Below, in pieces: positions 7,294 through 10,184 of a stretch of 10,184 bases of DNA. Below the pieces are notes generated by a model. The model ran no database searches, was not told where the DNA came from, and was given only the letters and a program-made list of their open reading frames with translations. The position numbers were made by a program, and so were the translations under genes. The stretch's first letter is position 1, and every line of letters begins with the position of its first letter. The stretch is from JADCRZ01 sp039921525 (GTDB taxonomy: Bacteria > Bacteroidota > Bacteroidia > Chitinophagales > Chitinophagaceae): positions 1 through 10,184 of the forward strand of contig JBDSBP010000338.1 in NCBI GenBank assembly GCA_039921525.1, read 5' to 3'.

Positions 7294-8343
7294 CTACCAT
7301 CTTATCAACGCGCTCGCCCAGGTAAAACCACTGCCAAAAGCGGCAAGACAAACCAGGTCTCCTTCCTTAATTTTTCCTTCCTGCCACGCTTCACATAAAG
7401 CAATTGGTATGGAAGCCGCTGTAGTATTTCCATACCGTTGAATGTTATTGTAAACCTGGTCATCCCGCAACTTTAATTTTTGTTGAATATACTGGCTGAT
7501 GCGAAGGTTTGCCTGGTGGGGTACCAGCATGGTAATATCACCCGGCTTAAGGTCGTTGGCCTCTAAAGCTTCCATGATCACCTCTGGAAATTTAACAACT
7601 GCTTTTTTAAAGACAGAAGGCCCATCCATGACCGGGAAGTTCTGCGCTCTATCAATCATTTCATGGCTCATAAACATATTACTAATCTCGGCATCCTGGA
7701 AATCCGCTACTGGTTCTGTTACCCAGTGATTGGCATGTGTACCGGGGTTAAACATTGCCAGCAACTCGGCGCTGGCTCCGTCGCTATGCAGATGTGTACT
7801 TAATATACCCTGGTCTTCACCTGCTGCCGGTTGTAATACTACCGCCCCGGCGCCATCCCCAAAAATCACGCTTACGTTCCGGCTTCTTGTAGTGAAATCC
7901 AATCCGAAGGAATGTTTTTCACTTCCTATCACGAGGATATTCTTATACATTCCTGATTTTATGAATTGATCGGCGACACTTAAGGCATAAATAAATCCGC
8001 TGCATTGATTACGGATATCCAGTGCTCCCACTTCTTTCATTTGCAGGGCACGCTGTACGAGAACGCCGCATCCGGGAAAATAATAGTCAGGACTTAGTGT
8101 GGCAAAAACAATAAAGTCAATATCCTGTGCTGTAGTGCCAGCCCGTTCCATGGCGATTTTAGCGGCTTCCACACCCATAGTAGTGGTTGTTTCATCCTTG
8201 CGTTCAGCAAAACGCCTTTCTTTAATGCCTGTTCTTTCCTGGATCCACTCATCGCTGGTATCCATGTACTTCGTCAGGTCGTTATTGGTAAACACATTTT
8301 TGGGTACGTACATTCCAATACCCTTTATTTGTGATCTTTTCAT
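7294..8343 (-). CDS. fabH: 3-oxoacyl-ACP synthase III (KAS III, FabH-type)
   Basis: KAS III condenses an acyl-CoA primer with malonyl-ACP to start fatty acid synthesis in the cytoplasm. The catalytic triad is complete: Cys114 in NQCSGF, His276 in VPHQAN and Asn306 in YGNTTAAS. DTSDEWIQERTGIKERR (28-44), FGDGAGAVVL (161-170) and the C-terminal FGSGFTWAS (336-344) follow E. coli FabH closely. At 349 residues it is about 30 longer than E. coli FabH (317). Most of the excess lies between HLHSDG (184-189) and PSVFK (242-246), matching the flexible loop near the E. coli active site, so primer choice may differ. It is not next to plsX or rpmF, the usual neighbours of the housekeeping copy, so it could be a second paralogue for special acyl chains. 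The start gives the standard KAS III N-terminus. Confidence 0.92.
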   Translation of the reverse strand: MKRSQIKGIGMYVPKNVFTNNDLTKYMDTSDEWIQERTGIKERRFAERKDETTTTMGVEAAKIAMERAGTTAQDIDFIVFATLSPDYYFPGCGVLVQRALQMKEVGALDIRNQCSGFIYALSVADQFIKSGMYKNILVIGSEKHSFGLDFTTRSRNVSVIFGDGAGAVVLQPAAGEDQGILSTHLHSDGASAELLAMFNPGTHANHWVTEPVADFQDAEISNMFMSHEMIDRAQNFPVMDGPSVFKKAVVKFPEVIMEALEANDLKPGDITMLVPHQANLRISQYIQQKLKLRDDQVYNNIQRYGNTTAASIPIALCEAWQEGKIKEGDLVCLAAFGSGFTWASALIRW

Positions 8344-8441
8344 ACGATAGCAATGTTTAAAACGAAAATTACGAAAACAAACAGGTTTTGCTTAGTAATA
8401 ATGAATGTCTTTCATGATTCATCAGAAAAAATGTGGGAAGC

Positions 8442-8475
8442 CAAACTTATTACTTCAAATTTAAGTACACCCAAA
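8442..8475 (-). promoter_or_regulatory. candidate Bacteroidota-type promoter for fabH
   Basis: On the minus strand TTTG (8475-8472) is followed after 22 bp by TAAGTTTG (8449-8442), an exact TAnnTTTG box. The TTG-N17-23-TAnnTTTG arrangement is the known consensus of this phylum. It predicts a leader of roughly 90 nt for fabH. A partly palindromic stretch, ATGAAT (8401-8406) with ATTCAT (8417-8422), lies in that leader and might be an operator. Confidence 0.5.
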
Positions 8476-8508
8476 CTTCTAAACTTTGAGCTTTGAACGT
8501 TAAACTAT
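8473..8508 (+). repeat. heptamer array (RARCTTT-like) in the fabH-lysS intergenic region
   Basis: AAACTTC (8473-8479), one extra T, then AAACTTT (8481-8487), GAGCTTT (8488-8494), GAACGTT (8495-8501) and AAACTAT (8502-8508). The period is 7 bp except for the one-base slip. The units are more diverged than in the other arrays. The array contains the -33 element proposed for lysS and touches the one proposed for fabH. Confidence 0.6.
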
Positions 8509-8520
8509 CAATTACCTTTG
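8492..8520 (+). promoter_or_regulatory. candidate Bacteroidota-type promoter for lysS
   Basis: TTTG at 8492-8495 is followed after 17 bp by TACCTTTG (8513-8520), an exact TAnnTTTG -7 box. A start about 7 nt downstream gives a leader of roughly 30 nt with an A-rich stretch (8532-8539) before the lysS ATG, normal for this phylum. The spacing is at the short end of the accepted 17-23 bp range. Confidence 0.6.
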
Positions 8521-8557
8521 CGTACTATTTTCAAAAAAAGACTTAACGAATTCATCA

Positions 8558-10093
8558 ATGATCAACGCCAATTTATCTGAACAGGAACTCATTCGACGGG
8601 AAAAACTGGAAGAATTAAATAAAATGGGCATCAATGCATATCCAGCGCCGATGTATCCTGTAAATAGTAATTCTGCTGATATTAAACACCGGTACAAAGG
8701 AGAAGAAAATAAAGCCGACTTTACCAATGTATGTCTTGCAGGAAGAATCATGAGCATCCGTGATATGGGGAAAGCAAGTTTTGCGGTTTTGCAGGATGCA
8801 ACTGGTAAGATTCAGCTATATGTTAAAAGAGATGAGATCTGTTCAACGGAGGACAAGTCTCTGTATGATAAGGTTTGGAAACACATGCTGGATCTTGGTG
8901 ATATAATAGGGGTAAAAGGATATGTATTTACAACGAAAACGGGTGAAACGTCTCTTCATGTATTAGAACTTAGTGTTCTGGCTAAATCATTGAAACCGCT
9001 GCCGGTTGTACGTCAAAAAGACGGTGAAATTTTCGATGAAGTAACAGATCCTGAATTTCGCTACCGCCAGCGTTATGCAGACCTGGTAGTAAATCCGGCA
9101 GTTAAAAAAACATTTATCAAGCGCACTAAAATGATGAAGTCCATCCGCGAATTTCTAAATGAAAAAGGTGCACTGGAAGTTGATACCCCGGTGTTGCAAT
9201 CTATTCCAGGAGGCGCAGCGGCCAGGCCTTTTATAACGCATCATAACGCGCTTGATACCACGTTTTATTTACGTATCGCTAACGAGCTTTACCTGAAACG
9301 CCTGATCGTTGGCGGCTTTGACTGGGTATATGAATTCAGCCGCAACTTTCGCAATGAAGGCATGGACAGAACACACAACCCTGAATTCACCGTTCTTGAA
9401 TTCTATGTAGCCTATAAAGATTATTTCTGGATGATGGAAACCACCGAGCAACTATTAGAGCAGGTAGCCATTGCTACGAACGGTTCTACAAAAGTAATAG
9501 CCGGCAATACCGAGATTGATTTTAAAGCTCCTTATCCACGCATCACCATGTATGATGCTATCAAGGAATTTACGGCAATTGATATTTCAGGTATGGATGA
9601 AACTGCGCTTACCGATGTGTGTAAGACACTTGGTCTGCACATAGACAAAAGCATGGGTAAAGGGAAAATAATCGATGAGATCTTCAGTGAAAAATGTGAA
9701 CATCATTTTATACAGCCGACTTTTATTATTGATTACCCGCTTGAGATGAGTCCGCTAACTAAAAAACATCGCAGTAAGGCAGGACTTGTTGAACGTTTTG
9801 AGTTAATGATCAATGGTAAAGAAATGGCGAATGCCTATACAGAGTTAAATGACCCGCTCGAACAAAGGGAACGGTTCGAAGAACAGGCAAAGCTTATGGA
9901 GAGAGGAGACGACGAAGCCATGTACATTGATTACGATTTCCTCAGGGCGCTTGAGTATGGGATGCCACCTACATCGGGCATTGGCTTTGGTATAGACAGG
10001 TTATGCATGTTGCTAACGGGTCAACCATCCATACAGGATGTGTTGCTGTTCCCCCAAATGCGACCTGAACAGTTTGACACAAGTGAGGTGTGA
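8558..10093 (+). CDS. lysS: lysyl-tRNA synthetase, class II
   Basis: This cytoplasmic enzyme charges tRNA-Lys with lysine using ATP. The 511 residues show the N-terminal anticodon-binding OB fold (about 55-145, with VCLAGRIMSIRDMGKASF at 58-75), then the class II core: FRYRQRYADL (167-176), motif 1 region with EVDTPVLQ (207-214), GGAAARPF (218-225), motif 2 FRNEGMDRTHNPEFT (264-278) and motif 3 GIGFGIDRLCMLL (474-486). GKEMANAYTELNDP (420-433) is the lysine-site block typical of LysRS. It ends normally in DVLLFPQMRPE plus seven residues, the last codons of which coincide with a heptamer array. The start follows a good promoter and leader and gives the usual short helix before the OB fold. Divergent from fabH. 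Confidence 0.97.
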   Translation: MINANLSEQELIRREKLEELNKMGINAYPAPMYPVNSNSADIKHRYKGEENKADFTNVCLAGRIMSIRDMGKASFAVLQDATGKIQLYVKRDEICSTEDKSLYDKVWKHMLDLGDIIGVKGYVFTTKTGETSLHVLELSVLAKSLKPLPVVRQKDGEIFDEVTDPEFRYRQRYADLVVNPAVKKTFIKRTKMMKSIREFLNEKGALEVDTPVLQSIPGGAAARPFITHHNALDTTFYLRIANELYLKRLIVGGFDWVYEFSRNFRNEGMDRTHNPEFTVLEFYVAYKDYFWMMETTEQLLEQVAIATNGSTKVIAGNTEIDFKAPYPRITMYDAIKEFTAIDISGMDETALTDVCKTLGLHIDKSMGKGKIIDEIFSEKCEHHFIQPTFIIDYPLEMSPLTKKHRSKAGLVERFELMINGKEMANAYTELNDPLEQRERFEEQAKLMERGDDEAMYIDYDFLRALEYGMPPTSGIGFGIDRLCMLLTGQPSIQDVLLFPQMRPEQFDTSEV

Positions 10094-10110
10094 GGTATGA
10101 GGTATGAGTC
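10084..10110 (+). repeat. heptamer tandem array (TGAGGTA) overlapping the lysS stop codon
   Basis: TGAGGTG (10084-10090), TGAGGTA (10091-10097 and 10098-10104) and a partial TGAGTC. The lysS stop TGA (10091-10093) is the first triplet of the second unit, and the last two or three codons (from AGT/GAG on) lie inside the first unit. Repeat growth or shrinkage here could alter the lysS C-terminus only slightly. Confidence 0.7.
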
Positions 10111-10160
10111 TTCGATCAGCGGCGCCGATATCACCCGTGTAAATAACATTTTTGATGCGC

Positions 10161-10184
10161 GGCGTTTGTAGGGGCAGGGCTTGC
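10161..10184 (-). repeat. G/C-rich dispersed repeat, right copy, cut by the window end
   Basis: The reverse complement of these 24 bases equals 40-63 at 23 of 24 positions. The left copy continues into a palindrome (37-53), so the hairpin here probably continues beyond the window. The two copies face opposite ways and enclose all seven genes. Confidence 0.6.

Noticed and set aside
8344..8557. T-box or lysine riboswitch ahead of lysS
   Set aside because: The predicted leader is only about 30 nt, too short for either, and no conserved T-box or L-box sequence is visible.
36..10184. Composite transposon bounded by the terminal inverted repeats
   Set aside because: There is no transposase, the enclosed genes are core metabolism, and no target-site duplication can be seen because the right copy is cut by the window edge.

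Overview
The window looks like a chromosomal segment of a Bacteroidota bacterium, probably from the Chitinophagaceae or a related family. The lineage call is an inference. It rests on protein style (short-Q-loop CydA, COX15-type heme A synthase, a membrane-fused patatin protein), on weak Shine-Dalgarno sequences with A-rich leaders, on TAnnTTTG -7 promoter boxes, and on short intergenic repeats. Seven complete genes fill most of the window. All seven read as intact, and no RNA gene, transposase, CRISPR array or prophage gene is visible.

Left part (1-3868, plus strand): a repeat-rich leader, then cydA and cydB (cytochrome bd quinol oxidase, 26 nt apart), then after 114 nt a COX15/CtaA heme A synthase. 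This is a respiratory block. It pairs the high-affinity bd oxidase with the enzyme that makes the cofactor of the competing aa3/caa3-type oxidases. Middle part (3869-8343): a 740-residue protein with an N-terminal multi-spanning membrane region and a C-terminal patatin-like lipase domain (plus strand). It converges on two minus-strand genes, a FabH-type ketoacyl-ACP synthase III and downstream of it a diacylglycerol/sphingoid-base-kinase-like lipid kinase. All three plausibly act on lipids (lipid breakdown, lipid phosphorylation, acyl-chain initiation), but a shared pathway is only an inference. Right part (8344-10184): lysS, divergent from fabH across a 214-bp region with a credible promoter for each direction.

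The most unusual feature is in the gaps between genes. Six of the seven non-coding stretches carry short tandem arrays with a period of about 7 bp, and the heptamer differs from gap to gap: RCYGAYA before cydA and on both sides of the gap after the heme A synthase gene, AGTTCGA-like after cydB, AATTACG between fabH and the lipid kinase gene, RARCTTT-like before lysS, and TGAGGTA at the end of lysS. Two gaps hold the arrays as inverted pairs that could fold into long hairpins. Several arrays touch a stop codon, and one overlaps the -33 element of the proposed lysS promoter. A separate 24-nt G/C-rich repeat occurs once near each end of the window in opposite orientation (23 of 24 matching). No gene-free stretch exceeds 300 bp.
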